Positions 1 through 9,101 of a stretch of 64,000 nucleotides of DNA are shown piece by piece. The notes under the pieces are model-generated. The model did not search any database. It saw nothing but the letters and a program-made list of their open reading frames with translations, and had not been told where the DNA came from. Position 1 is the first letter of the stretch. Each line of letters starts with the position of its first letter. The DNA comes from Lachnoclostridium sp. UBA1308 (GTDB lineage: Bacteria > Bacillota > Clostridia > Lachnospirales > Lachnospiraceae), in contig DBTU01000019.1 of NCBI GenBank assembly GCA_002307215.1, forward strand, positions 62,001 through 126,000, given 5' to 3'. A program made the translations under genes and the position numbers.

Positions 1-980
1 TTCAGTGTCTGATTATCAGCTAAAGGCATAACAAAGTATCCGATATTGTCTGCGCTAAAGCTTGGATCAAGTGTATTAACCTCTGTGCCAAAGCCCTGAT
101 TTGCAACTACCATTACATATTCTCCTGATGCAATGTTCTTGGCAGCATCAGCGTAGACATTAGACATGTAGTTATCTCCCCAGTATCCTTTATCAGCCAT
201 TTCTTTAATCTGAGTTAAGATTAATTTCAAGGTGTCATTCTCTGCAAAGGTTGTTTCATTATTATTTAATTTATCAACAAGACCGGGAGAAACCACTTCA
301 GCCTCTACCGCTGTCTCAGGAAGCCAAAGTACATGATGCCATCCATCGGATACTGCCTCATAAACCGGTATTTTCCCTGCTGCTATAATAGCATCACAAA
401 CACTCGTGAATTCTGCATAGGTTGTAGGTATGGAAAGGCCCAAATCCGTAAATATCTGTTTGTTATAAGCAATAGCCCAAACGGAAGATACATCCTGAAT
501 CGGTTCTCCGTATAAAGCACCGTTCACGGTTAATTGAGCTGCTGCAAGAGGATCTACGTTTGCAGCCCAGCTTTCGCCACTTAAATCCATTGCATTTTTT
601 TCAACATTATACTGGGTCTGAATATCAAACTGTCCGCTTTGTCCACCGAAAATATCGGTACATTCTCCGGTATTAAGCTTAGTCATTAATAAGCTGGGGT
701 ACTGATCTGACGGAACGATCTGATAATCAACTTTAATACCTGTTTCTTCGGTAAATTTGTTGGCCAATTCAAGCTCGGCGTCTTGAATCCAATCCTGGCT
801 TGCCATGAAAGATATTGTGATGTCTTCTTTTACCGGAGCCTGAGTTGCTGCGGCTGTTGTCGGCGTAGTATCGGAGGTTCCGGTAGTATCTTCAGGGGTC
901 TCCTTTGCACCACATGCCACTAATAATAATGACATTGTTGCTGCCAGCCCTAAGGCCAGTGTTTTTCTCCAAATTTTCAT
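1..980 (-). CDS. Sugar ABC transporter substrate-binding lipoprotein (family 1), 3' end outside window
   Basis: The reading frame is open from the ATG at 980 to the window edge, so the C-terminus is missing. It starts MKIWRKTLAL, followed by a hydrophobic signal and a lipobox LLVAC with Cys23 as the lipidation site. A Thr/Pro/Ala-rich linker follows. The mature part carries features of CUT1 extracellular solute-binding proteins: FMASQDW near the start, then an LLMTKLNTGECTDIFG stretch and an IAYNKQIFTDLGLSIPTTYA stretch. By family it would capture an oligosaccharide outside the cell and deliver it to permeases that presumably lie beyond the left edge. It is divergent from a YesM/YesN pair at 1190, a usual arrangement in which the two-component system controls the transporter. 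The substrate cannot be read from the sequence. Confidence 0.88.
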   Translation of the reverse strand, partial: MKIWRKTLALGLAATMSLLLVACGAKETPEDTTGTSDTTPTTAAATQAPVKEDITISFMASQDWIQDAELELANKFTEETGIKVDYQIVPSDQYPSLLMTKLNTGECTDIFGGQSGQFDIQTQYNVEKNAMDLSGESWAANVDPLAAAQLTVNGALYGEPIQDVSSVWAIAYNKQIFTDLGLSIPTTYAEFTSVCDAIIAAGKIPVYEAVSDGWHHVLWLPETAVEAEVVSPGLVDKLNNNETTFAENDTLKLILTQIKEMADKGYWGDNYMSNVYADAAKNIASGEYVMVVANQGFGTEVNTLDPSFSADNIGYFVMPLADNQTL

Positions 981-1062
981 AAAGCCCTTCCTTTCTTATC
1001 CTCTTAATACAATTTAGCAAAATACCAATAATAATCTTTACAATCACTTTTTCTTGTCATTA

Positions 1063-1091
1063 TTGACATTCCCATGCTATGACTTTATTAT
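1063..1091 (+). promoter_or_regulatory. Sigma-A type promoter for the kinase/regulator pair
   Basis: TTGACA at 1063-1068 and TATTAT at 1086-1091 are separated by exactly 17 bp. The start codon of the kinase lies about 100 bp downstream, leaving a leader of roughly 90 nt. The -35 box is a perfect consensus. The transcription start is inferred, not measured. Confidence 0.6.
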
Positions 1092-1189
1092 AGTTGTTGT
1101 ACTATATTATTAGAATGGATATTTCGAGTCTTGTATATGTAATTATTTTACCTATATCAGAGGCACGAATATGAGAGGATGATTACGCG

Positions 1190-3034
1190 ATGAAGCTTCG
1201 AAGGAAATCCAAAAGCATACAATCCACTCTTTTTATCACATACTTCTATATATTATTTGCTGTATTGATCTCTTTTATGACTTTTTATATTATTTCCGAA
1301 TCCAATAAAATAAAAAATAATGCTTTCTCGTTGATGACCCAAAATGTAAATACCATATCCTCATATGTTGATGAAGAAGCTAAAACTCTGAATACGGTTG
1401 CACAAAATATTGCTTATTCCAATTTGATCAAAGAACGATTTACTTATTATATTAATGCTGCTGCAGAAAGCACTTCTTCTACCGATCAAGATATCGCTTA
1501 CAATAATGTTCAAAACACCAAAAGCCTCATTGATATGCTGACTGCAATATTAGGTCCTAATCAACCTGTTGTGCAAATCTATCTGTACTCTCTTGACAAG
1601 GGTGTCTTTGGGGTAGGCCTGGATACCTCTACCTCAAAAAATTCAGCAAAGGATTACGCCTGGTATCCACCTTTTATGGCCTCGGAGCACTATAAATACT
1701 TGACTAGTGATAAAGATGAAAGATTAGAGAATTTCTATTCTTATAAAAGTGGTGCCACCTTTATTTCACTCTATATGATGTATTATAATTCCTATAATGT
1801 ACCCCAGGGTATTATTGAAGTGAAGAATTCCATATCCTTTCTAACACCAAAAATCAAAAATATAATAAAATCCTATGATGAAAAGATATTCGTCTTTGAC
1901 CGTGACGGCAAATCCATATACCCGAATTTTTCTGTTTCTGAATATAATGAGTATTTTTCTTCCATCTCCTCGAAAGAAAAGCTTGTGAACTCGGATAAAG
2001 TGGCTACCTACCGATACGACAAGAACACATATATGTTTTTTAAGACTTCTGAAGATACGGGATTCACAGTTGCCATCGCTGTAAAAGAGAGCAGTCTTCT
2101 TCAACCAATTTATGAATATATCAAAGTAAACGCGATTGCCCTCGTGATTATCGCTTTCGCAATGTTGCTACTGTCCTATATAGCTGCTCACATTATCACA
2201 ACACCCATTACAAAAATCTATCGACAGGTACAATCCTTCAAGCTGGATTTAAATAACAACAACAAGAATATTTTTACGGATATCGATACCCCTATTATAG
2301 AATTCAACACTCTATATTCCGCATTAATTACCATGCAAAAGAAAGCGCAAAAATCAATGGAGCGGGAAATCAACCTGCAAAATCAAGAAATGCAGTCCCG
2401 CATGCTGGCCTTGCAGTCTCAGATGAATCCGCATTTTTTATATAACTCCTTAGCTACCATCCAGTCAATGGCTGATGAACAAATGTATGATGAAATTCAT
2501 TTGATGTGTCAGAATATATCCAGCATACTCCGTTATATATCCTCTGATAAAGAGCTGCTAGTGCCTCTCAATATAGAGATGAAGAATACAATTGATTACC
2601 TGCTTTGTATGAAAATTCGTTATGATGATGATTTGATTTATGAAATAATAATTCCCGATGAAATGCGAGATCTTAAAATTCCTAAGCTCTGCATCCAGCA
2701 GCTCGTGGAAAATTCCATTAAATTTACTACAAAATCCATTAAGCCCCCCTGGAAAATCGTTATTCAAGGAACGATAACAAATACCTACTGGGAACTGGCA
2801 ATCTCTGATAACGGAACCGGTTTTGGTCAAAAAGAGATTGATGATCTGAATGAAAAAATAGAAGAAATTAATCGGACAGGCCTTTTACCTAATCTTGAGA
2901 TTCGCGGCATGGGTCTCATGAATATCTATATTCGCTTTAAACTACTCTATAAGGGGAGTCATATATTTCGCATCAGCAATCTTGCACAGGGAGGTGCCCT
3001 TGTAACCATTGGAGGAAAAATAGATGAATCATGA
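1190..3034 (+). CDS. Sensor histidine kinase, YesM/LytS type
   Basis: The 614-residue protein has a transmembrane helix at about residues 14-36 and an extracellular sensor region to about 310. A second helix follows at about 313-337 (ending YIAAHIITTPITKIY) with a HAMP-like linker. The His_kinase domain has the phospho-acceptor motif QMNPHFLYNSL with His415. The C-terminal ATPase domain has the N box IQQLVENSIKF and the G box ISDNGTGFG. This order is typical of YesM kinases, which sense extracellular carbohydrate or its binding protein and phosphorylate an AraC-type regulator. The stop overlaps the next gene by 11 bp, so the two are translationally coupled. Its target is probably the divergent ABC transporter gene at 1-980 (inference from position). 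Confidence 0.93.
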   Translation: MKLRRKSKSIQSTLFITYFYILFAVLISFMTFYIISESNKIKNNAFSLMTQNVNTISSYVDEEAKTLNTVAQNIAYSNLIKERFTYYINAAAESTSSTDQDIAYNNVQNTKSLIDMLTAILGPNQPVVQIYLYSLDKGVFGVGLDTSTSKNSAKDYAWYPPFMASEHYKYLTSDKDERLENFYSYKSGATFISLYMMYYNSYNVPQGIIEVKNSISFLTPKIKNIIKSYDEKIFVFDRDGKSIYPNFSVSEYNEYFSSISSKEKLVNSDKVATYRYDKNTYMFFKTSEDTGFTVAIAVKESSLLQPIYEYIKVNAIALVIIAFAMLLLSYIAAHIITTPITKIYRQVQSFKLDLNNNNKNIFTDIDTPIIEFNTLYSALITMQKKAQKSMEREINLQNQEMQSRMLALQSQMNPHFLYNSLATIQSMADEQMYDEIHLMCQNISSILRYISSDKELLVPLNIEMKNTIDYLLCMKIRYDDDLIYEIIIPDEMRDLKIPKLCIQQLVENSIKFTTKSIKPPWKIVIQGTITNTYWELAISDNGTGFGQKEIDDLNEKIEEINRTGLLPNLEIRGMGLMNIYIRFKLLYKGSHIFRISNLAQGGALVTIGGKIDES

Positions 3035-3794
3035 AAAGATTTTCACCGTTGTGGTCGTTGAGGACGAAAAATTAATAGCGAAAAACATTGCGAAAAATAT
3101 TGAAATTGTAAACAAAAATTTTAAGGTAATCAGCATTGAAAATAATGGGGAAGATGCCTTAAACTTTATTAAACAGCAGACCCCGGATGTTATCTTTACT
3201 GATATTCAAATGCCTGTTATGGATGGAATTGAACTAATCCGACAGATTTCAGAATATAATAACTATATTAAATGCGTCGTTTTGAGCGGTCATGATGATT
3301 TTACTTATGCAAAATCCGCTATCGAATACGGGGTATTTGCTTATCTTTTAAAACCGGTGGACATCGATGAGTTGACAAACCTGTTAAAGAGATTAGAGCT
3401 TACCTTCATTTCGTCTCAAGATATGCTTTCCAACATCCAGAAATCTCCCTCCTATAGCTCGGAGGAAATTGCAGAGTTGATCAAAAAATATATTGAGCAA
3501 AATTATCATAAGCCGATTGACCTCAACATCATTGCTGACCATTTTTCATTTTCTTCCTCATATTTAACAAAAATATTCGTAAAATATACAAATATAACGC
3601 CTTCAAAATATATATTGAATTATCGTATTAATATTGCGAAGCGACTGCTCGGGGATTTTTCTCTGACGATTAATATGGTGGCCAACATGGTTGGTTATAC
3701 GGATCCTTTCCATTTCAGCAAGACCTTCAAGCAGGCAGTTGGTATGAGTCCGGCAAACTACAGAGATGAGTTAAGTAAAAACAGAATACTGTAA
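3024..3794 (+). CDS. Response regulator, YesN type (receiver plus AraC HTH), compact form
   Basis: The protein has 256 residues. The receiver domain (about 5-120) carries the acidic pair ED, phospho-acceptor Asp60 in IFTDIQMPVMDG, Ser/Thr in VVLSGHDDF and Lys in LLKPVD. After a short linker a helix-turn-helix of AraC type (about 150-250) shows IIADHFSFSSSYLTKIF and the closing signature YTDPFHFSKTFKQAVGMSP. It lacks the long central region seen in the other two YesN-type regulators in this window (540 and 505 residues), which suggests a simpler dimerisation mode. It overlaps the kinase gene by 11 bp. It is the DNA-binding output of that kinase and presumably activates the divergent transporter gene. 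Confidence 0.93.
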   Translation: MNHEKIFTVVVVEDEKLIAKNIAKNIEIVNKNFKVISIENNGEDALNFIKQQTPDVIFTDIQMPVMDGIELIRQISEYNNYIKCVVLSGHDDFTYAKSAIEYGVFAYLLKPVDIDELTNLLKRLELTFISSQDMLSNIQKSPSYSSEEIAELIKKYIEQNYHKPIDLNIIADHFSFSSSYLTKIFVKYTNITPSKYILNYRINIAKRLLGDFSLTINMVANMVGYTDPFHFSKTFKQAVGMSPANYRDELSKNRIL

Positions 3795-3848
3795 GCACAA
3801 GAACCGATATCAAGAAACTGTAGCAAGATTCTTATATCTATGAAAGCA

Positions 3849-3911
3849 AATACGGTTGTATCTATATTCATTTGGTCGCCGAACCAAACCGAATATTGAT
3901 ACAACCGTATT
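3849..3911. terminator. Long hairpin between convergent genes, probable bidirectional terminator
   Basis: A perfect 14 bp inverted repeat (AATACGGTTGTATC at 3849-3862 and its complement at 3898-3911) encloses a second imperfect pair (ATATTC-TTTGGT against ACCAAACCGAATAT). Together they make one long stem with a small loop. It sits between the 3' ends of the regulator gene (+) and the binding-protein gene (-). The flanking T-runs are short, so termination strength is uncertain. Confidence 0.6.
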
Positions 3912-3990
3912 CTTTATAGAACCTTTATTTGTATTGATATGGCGAACTTCTTGTGATGGCACATATCTACAAGTCTGTTAAATGTTATAA

Positions 3991-5148
3991 TTAGTCATAT
4001 AAGTTCTGAGAGATCTCTTCACTGGTGATATTATCTTTGTTGTACCATTGGCAGCCTGTATCAGCATTGGCAACTGTTTCACCGTTAGCAACACGTACTA
4101 ATAAGTCAACCATTGTCTGTCCGATGGATACTGGTGCCTGAGTAACTGCACCAAACAATACTCCACTGGATACTGCAGCTTTAAGAACTGAACCTGAATC
4201 AAATCCAACACCTATAATCTGATCAGCGCTTGTTCCTAAAACACTTAAGTTATCATTTGCTGTTACAATACCTTCAGCTGCTACCTGATTAGATCCAAAG
4301 ATTGCAATTGTATCTTTTTCATTTAAGATTGTTGAAGCTTCGATTGCTGTTAACTCTGTTGTTGTCTGTGAAGGCACACGAACTTCGATGATTACATTTG
4401 CTGTCTTCTCATCCACTACGATACCTTTGATATTCTGTACAAAGTAATCATTTCCTACAACGCATACTGTCTTGCCATCTGCTGTAATCTTTGTAATCAT
4501 TTCATCGATGAAGCCTAAACCACGGCTGCAGATGGATTCGGAAGTAGCATCCTGATTAACTTCACCAATTCTAACCTGACCTGAAGCATTTGCAATTCTA
4601 TCTTTGATACCATCGTACATACCATCTGCTGCAACGGCTCCTGCTTTATAATTATCCGTTGATGCATTTGCATATACAGCGCCTTCAGGTGCATCCGGAA
4701 CACCGGAGTCAAATCCAATAATAGGGATACCTGCGGCTTGTGCTGCTGAGATAGCATCTAGAGCTGCTTTAGTATCAAGTGCTGCTAAACCGATTGCTGC
4801 AGGCTTTGCATTCACTGCACTATTTAACATCTGTACTTGATCTGCAATATCTGATTCCGAGTTAGGACCTACCATATTGATTGTTACTCCCAATTTATCG
4901 GCTTCTGCTTTTGCACCCTTATATACCGCTTGCCAGTATGTTGATTGAAATCCTTTTGAAACAATCTCAAAATGATAAGCAGATTTTGCAGTTAATTCTC
5001 CGGTAGATGATGAATCATCTGTCGTGGCTGCTGTTGTAGGTGCAACCGTGGGATTTGTGTCAGTAGTATCAGCTTTTTTCCCGCATCCGGCAAACATACT
5101 TACAACCATTGCTACACTAAGCACGCCAACTAATAATTTTTTCCTCAT
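3991..5148 (-). CDS. Ribose/xylose-type sugar-binding lipoprotein (Peripla_BP_4)
   Basis: The protein has 385 residues. The signal peptide MRKKLLVGVLSVAMVVSMFA ends in a lipobox with Cys22, followed by a Thr/Asp-rich linker. The mature domain has the type I periplasmic-binding fold of RbsB/XylF proteins: FEIVSKGFQSTYWQAVYKG, SDIADQVQMLNSAV, GIPIIGFDSGVP and the hinge-like VVGNDYF and IFGSNQVAAEGI segments. It binds a monosaccharide outside the cell for the adjacent importer. It is the last gene of the operon that begins with the permease at 8819, and lies 102 bp after the second permease. The sugar identity is not resolved; gene context suggests a pentose, hexose or alditol handled by the enzymes at 13.6-22.3 kb. 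Confidence 0.92.
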   Translation of the reverse strand: MRKKLLVGVLSVAMVVSMFAGCGKKADTTDTNPTVAPTTAATTDDSSSTGELTAKSAYHFEIVSKGFQSTYWQAVYKGAKAEADKLGVTINMVGPNSESDIADQVQMLNSAVNAKPAAIGLAALDTKAALDAISAAQAAGIPIIGFDSGVPDAPEGAVYANASTDNYKAGAVAADGMYDGIKDRIANASGQVRIGEVNQDATSESICSRGLGFIDEMITKITADGKTVCVVGNDYFVQNIKGIVVDEKTANVIIEVRVPSQTTTELTAIEASTILNEKDTIAIFGSNQVAAEGIVTANDNLSVLGTSADQIIGVGFDSGSVLKAAVSSGVLFGAVTQAPVSIGQTMVDLLVRVANGETVANADTGCQWYNKDNITSEEISQNLYD

Positions 5149-5250
5149 TTCTGTAACCCTCCTAATTTTTAATATTTATTTATGAACCGCATATGCGTTT
5201 TCATACAATGTTTTGCCCTTTCGGCAAGATCTCGTCTTCTTACTGTGAGA

Positions 5251-6246
5251 CTATTTTTCTTTCCTTTTCAATACATCAATGAGTACTGCACTGATTAAGA
5301 TAATACCTGTAATGATCTGCTGCCAATTAGCCTGAAGACCTATATAAGGCAGTCCCGTTTTTAACATTGACATTACGAATACACCCATTAATGCGCCGAC
5401 CACAGAACCTGCTCCGCCTGTTGTGGACACACCACCAATGATTGCACCTCCGATGGCATCCAGTTCCAGACCTGCTCCGGTTCCCGGATTAATGCTGGTG
5501 AAGGTTGCTGCATACGCGATACCTGCAAATCCGGCAAATAAACCGGAGAAAACATAAGCAAGAATCAAATATTTATTTACATTTACGCCGGATAATCTTG
5601 CTGCTTCTTTATTGCTACCGATTGCTATGATGTAGCGACCTATCCTTGACTTATTCAAAACAAGTGACATTATTATGACTAAAATAATAATCAAAAGAAA
5701 ACCTATTGGATATTTTGTTTCGCCAATCTTTATTTTAAATATATGGCGAAACCACGACCCCTCCATACCCGCCTGCGGCCAAGGAATACCAAATCCACCC
5801 GAGCAAAGGGAACCTAAACCTCTGGTCATCATCATGGTACATAAGGTTGCGATAAATGGAGGCAAATTCATGATTGCTACCAAAATACCGTTAAGTAAAC
5901 CGATAGCAAGACCGAACAGAATTGCTACAAGCATTCCAAGCGCTACCGGCCAGTGTTGATACACAACCAGATACCCTCCCGCAAGTGAATAACATACCAG
6001 TCCGGTACCAATTGATAAATCAACACCTCCTGTAATCAGTGTAAATGTTACACCGATTGCCATTAAGGTAATGTAGTAAGAATAATCCATAATACTAAGT
6101 ACGGTAGAATACTGCCGAAAGGACTCGCTCGCTACACAAAAATACGTAAAAAGTACAATGATGATAAGTAATACGATTATTTTCTGCGCTCCCATCTTTT
6201 GAACAATCAAATTATTCGATAGGACATTTTCTTTCTTATTTGTCAT
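5251..6246 (-). CDS. Sugar ABC transporter permease, RbsC family (second copy)
   Basis: The 331-residue polytopic protein has 8-10 hydrophobic segments and RbsC/BPD_transp_2 signatures: GVTFTLITGGVDLSIG, GSNKEAARLSGVNV, and the cytoplasmic-loop motif ELDAIGGAIIGGVSTTGG. An AGGAGG site lies 8 bases before the ATG at 6246; the GTG one codon earlier is less well spaced. It follows the ATPase gene by 12 bp, so they are co-transcribed. It forms the membrane channel together with the paralogous permease at 7836-8819, giving a hetero-dimer or two alternative homodimers. The two permeases share most signature segments, which points to an old duplication. Confidence 0.92.
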   Translation of the reverse strand: MTNKKENVLSNNLIVQKMGAQKIIVLLIIIVLFTYFCVASESFRQYSTVLSIMDYSYYITLMAIGVTFTLITGGVDLSIGTGLVCYSLAGGYLVVYQHWPVALGMLVAILFGLAIGLLNGILVAIMNLPPFIATLCTMMMTRGLGSLCSGGFGIPWPQAGMEGSWFRHIFKIKIGETKYPIGFLLIIILVIIMSLVLNKSRIGRYIIAIGSNKEAARLSGVNVNKYLILAYVFSGLFAGFAGIAYAATFTSINPGTGAGLELDAIGGAIIGGVSTTGGAGSVVGALMGVFVMSMLKTGLPYIGLQANWQQIITGIILISAVLIDVLKRKEK

Positions 6247-6258
6247 CACTTTCTCCTC

Positions 6259-7752
6259 CTAACTTCTGAGCGTCGCCGCATTCATGATCTTCTCCTGTGA
6301 AGCTTCCGATATGTCAATTTCACCGGTTTTCTTTCCTTCACACATCACAATGATTCGGTCACTCATTCTTAATATTTCAGTCATTTCAGAAGAAATCATG
6401 ATGATTGACTTTCCTTCTGCCACCAGCTCATTCATTAGACGGTAGATTTCACTTTTTGCTCCTACATCAATTCCCCTGGTAGGCTCATCAAATATCAGTA
6501 TATCGCAGTTTCTTACAAGCCACTTTGCGATAACAACCTTCTGCTGATTTCCACCCGACAGGTTTATTACTAGCTGATCAACCCCCGGTGTCTTTGTCTG
6601 TAGCCGGTCAACGTATTTCTGTGTAACTTCTTTTTCCTTTTTCTTATTAATGAAAATTCCTGTCATGAAGTGATTAAGGGATGCCATTGTGGTGTTCTCC
6701 GCCACTGTTTTCTGTACGATGATTCCATAGCGTTTCCGATCCTCGGAAAGATATCCAATCCCGTTTGCTACCGCATCCATCGGTGTCTTTATATTAACTT
6801 TTTGACCATTAATAAATATCTCACCGCTATCTTTTTGATCCGCACCGAACAATGCTCTTGCCGTCTCTGTCCTTCCGGCACCCATGAGCCCAGAGAAGCC
6901 TAGGATTTCACCCTTATGCAGCTCGAAGCTTACATCTTGGACCATTTTTCCTGCGTTCAGATGCTCCACCTTAAGTACTACCGGTGCATCCTTTGGCACA
7001 TTGCTTTCAGTCTTTGGTTCTTCGTAGATAACACGTCCCACCATCATGTTGATGATGTCATCCTTACTGCAGTCCTTACTAATCAGAGTCCCCACATATC
7101 CACCATCACGCATAACCGTAACACGATCAGTGATGACTTTTATTTCATCCATCCGGTGTGAGATATATACAATTGCTATATCTTTATCCCGAAGATCTCT
7201 TATAATCTTGAATAACTCATCAATCTCAGATTCTGTAAGTGCTGCTGACGGCTCATCAAATACAATCACTTTTGCATCGTGTGAGATTGCTTTCGCTATT
7301 TCACACATTTGCTGCTTTCCTACGGTAAGCCTATTCATTTTTTCGGTCGGATCTATATCAATATTCAGCTTGTCAAAGAGTTTTCTTGCCTCTTTGTTCA
7401 TTCTGGCATCATCAATCAGTTTGCCCTTCATGAACTCCCTGCCGATGAATATATTTTGTGCAATGGTAAGATGACCCATCATATTCAGTTCCTGGTGTAC
7501 GATTACTATTCCCGCATCCTGAGCATCCTTGGGGCTAGCGTATTCTACTTCATTGCCTTCATAGGTTATGCTTCCTGAGTCCTTCTTGTAGATACCGGTC
7601 AACACTTTCATCAAGGTCGATTTTCCGGCTCCGTTTTCACCCATAAGAGCATGAACTTCTCCTTTTTTCACCTCGAAATCCACATGATCCAACGCATGCA
7701 CGCCCGGGAAAGATTTATCAATCCCTTTCATTGTTAAAATCACTTCGCCCAC
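6259..7752 (-). CDS. Sugar ABC transporter ATP-binding protein, RbsA/MglA type (two NBDs)
   Basis: The 497-residue protein has two fused nucleotide-binding domains. The first has Walker A GENGAGKST (about 38-46), a degenerate signature LTVGKQQM and Walker B VIVFDEPSAAL. The second has a degenerate Walker A (GLMGAGRTET), a canonical signature LSGGNQQK and Walker B ILIFDEPTRGID. This split of intact and degenerate sites is typical of RbsA. The open frame extends upstream to 8037, but that part overlaps the permease gene and is not RbsA-like. The GTG at 7752, preceded by GAAAGGATAGG with 9 bases spacing, gives the normal family length and start (GEVILTMKGIDKSFPG). It powers the importer encoded by the flanking permease genes. 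Confidence 0.93.
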   Translation of the reverse strand: MGEVILTMKGIDKSFPGVHALDHVDFEVKKGEVHALMGENGAGKSTLMKVLTGIYKKDSGSITYEGNEVEYASPKDAQDAGIVIVHQELNMMGHLTIAQNIFIGREFMKGKLIDDARMNKEARKLFDKLNIDIDPTEKMNRLTVGKQQMCEIAKAISHDAKVIVFDEPSAALTESEIDELFKIIRDLRDKDIAIVYISHRMDEIKVITDRVTVMRDGGYVGTLISKDCSKDDIINMMVGRVIYEEPKTESNVPKDAPVVLKVEHLNAGKMVQDVSFELHKGEILGFSGLMGAGRTETARALFGADQKDSGEIFINGQKVNIKTPMDAVANGIGYLSEDRKRYGIIVQKTVAENTTMASLNHFMTGIFINKKKEKEVTQKYVDRLQTKTPGVDQLVINLSGGNQQKVVIAKWLVRNCDILIFDEPTRGIDVGAKSEIYRLMNELVAEGKSIIMISSEMTEILRMSDRIIVMCEGKKTGEIDISEASQEKIMNAATLRS

Positions 7753-7835
7753 GTTTAAGTTCCTATCCTTTCTAAATAAAATCATTATCTTAGTCCCTAT
7801 AATTATGGTCTCGTCAAGATAATCATCAAATGTTA

Positions 7836-8819
7836 TTAATTCTTTCTTCTTCTGGACAGCGTATCCATATATACAGCTATGATTACAATGATACCCGTAA
7901 TTACCAATTGATAATCCTTGGTAAAGCCCATTGCCAGAATACCTTCCTGTAGCAGTGCTATTATCATGGTTCCGATAAACGTACCTCCAAAGGATGCAAT
8001 ACCTCCTGCCATAGACGTTCCGCCCATTACAGCACACGCAATTGCCTCATTATTGTACTGATCACCAAGACCCGGTTGAATGGTGGTATATGCTCCTACA
8101 AAGAAGATCGCTCCGATACCAACTAAAACCCCGCAAATCATATATGCAGTCATTTGCCATCTTTTCACATTTACACCGGATAATCTTACTGCTTCCTTAT
8201 TACTTCCCAGACATAATATGTTACGTCCGATTTTTGTCTTATTTAATATAATGGAGCAAATAACTGCTGCGGTGAACAAAAATATCAAACCGGTCGGTAT
8301 TTCCACTCCTCCGATTTTGGCTTTCACTAAATAGCGATACCATCCGTTTGCCTCTGAAGCTTGCGGCCAACTGACGGACTGTGTTTTCGTAAATACAGAT
8401 CCAACACCCTTTGAAATTTGCATAATTGCCATGGACGTAATAAAGGGTGGTATACGCCAATATGCAACCATATAACCATTAAAACAACCAAATAGCAGAC
8501 CAACCAGAATACTTACTACTAAACATAATCCCAAGGGCCATCCACTACGTGTTAGCAGCTGTCCCGATACTAACGCCGAACAAAACATTACCGGTCCAAT
8601 CGAGAAATCAATTCCTCCGGTACCAATTACAAACGTTACACCAAGTGCAAGAAATCCTAAGAAATATGCATAACTTAATGCGCTTAATATTCGGGAGTAA
8701 CTGATAAATGTAGGACTCACAGCAGCAAATGCAAAATACATAAAAATCAATACGCAGAACAGCACCAGCCTGTTAAATCCCACTTTTTTTACCAATGCAT
8801 TGTTTTTAAATTTTTCCAC
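7836..8819 (-). CDS. Sugar ABC transporter permease, RbsC family (first copy)
   Basis: The protein has 327 residues and several membrane segments. RbsC signatures include GVTFVIGTGGIDFSIG, GSNKEAVRLSGVNV and the loop motif EAIACAVMGGTSMAGG. The ORF runs upstream to 8909, but an AGGAGG site lies 7 bases before the GTG at 8819, giving the start VEKFKNNALVKKVGF as in the family, so the GTG is chosen. It opens the importer operon, with the ATPase 83 bp downstream. The DNA just upstream of its ribosome site encodes what looks like the tail of another RbsA-type ATPase (see the remnant at 8831-8881). Confidence 0.91.
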   Translation of the reverse strand: MEKFKNNALVKKVGFNRLVLFCVLIFMYFAFAAVSPTFISYSRILSALSYAYFLGFLALGVTFVIGTGGIDFSIGPVMFCSALVSGQLLTRSGWPLGLCLVVSILVGLLFGCFNGYMVAYWRIPPFITSMAIMQISKGVGSVFTKTQSVSWPQASEANGWYRYLVKAKIGGVEIPTGLIFLFTAAVICSIILNKTKIGRNILCLGSNKEAVRLSGVNVKRWQMTAYMICGVLVGIGAIFFVGAYTTIQPGLGDQYNNEAIACAVMGGTSMAGGIASFGGTFIGTMIIALLQEGILAMGFTKDYQLVITGIIVIIAVYMDTLSRRRKN

Positions 8820-8830
8820 TTTACTTCCTC

Positions 8831-8881
8831 CTAGTTTCTGAGCGTTGCCAAATTCTTTAATACGGCACCTGCACGCTCGGG
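8831..8881 (-). pseudogene. Remnant of the C-terminus of an RbsA-type ATPase
   Basis: Read on the minus strand, this stretch encodes AGAVLKNLATLRN followed by a stop, then AGGAGGA and the permease start. The intact ATPase at 6259-7752 ends IMNAATLRS, stop, AGGAGGA, permease start. The DNA match runs through the last codons, the stop and the ribosome site (both share ACGCTCAGAA before the stop). No further ATPase sequence is visible upstream. This fits a tandem duplication of an ATPase-permease pair in which the first ATPase was deleted except for its tail. Confidence 0.6.
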
Positions 8882-8907
8882 AAAGGTTTTTCTCTGAACA
8901 TGTGAAC

Positions 8908-8936
8908 ATTATATGTCCAAGCTATGAATGGTTGAA
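8908..8936 (-). promoter_or_regulatory. Candidate activator-dependent promoter of the importer operon
   Basis: On the minus strand a perfect TATAAT (8908-8913) is preceded at 17 bp by TTCAAC (8931-8936), a poor -35 box. A good -10 with a weak -35 suits a promoter that needs an activator such as the YesN-type regulator encoded upstream. This is the only plausible promoter seen between the terminator at 9005-9047 and the first permease. Confidence 0.35.
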
Positions 8937-9004
8937 TAGAATATCCTTTACAAAATGGTTAAGATTCTACTGATACTCTTCTTGAAGCATAAAAATACGT
9001 AAAA

Positions 9005-9047
9005 GGGCTTATGCCTCATAACTTAACCAGTTAATCAGCATAAGCCC
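9005..9047 (-). terminator. Rho-independent terminator of the sensor operon
   Basis: A 10 bp inverted repeat (GGGCTTATGC / GCATAAGCCC) has a further small stem in the loop. On the minus strand it is followed by TTTT and a T-rich stretch. It lies just past the stop of the sugar-binding sensor gene at 9102 and separates the sensor operon from the importer operon. Confidence 0.75.
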
Positions 9048-9101
9048 CATATTGCAATCGTAATAACTGCATTTCGTAACACAACTATCTTTTAAATGTT
9101 A

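Noticed and set aside
7753..8037. N-terminal extension of the sugar ATPase open frame
   Set aside because: It overlaps the permease gene, has no ATPase similarity and is Tyr/Cys/Asn-rich nonsense. A GTG with a good ribosome site gives the normal length.
8820..9004. Riboswitch in the importer leader
   Set aside because: No known conserved core was recognised in this 185 bp, only a candidate promoter and the ATPase remnant.
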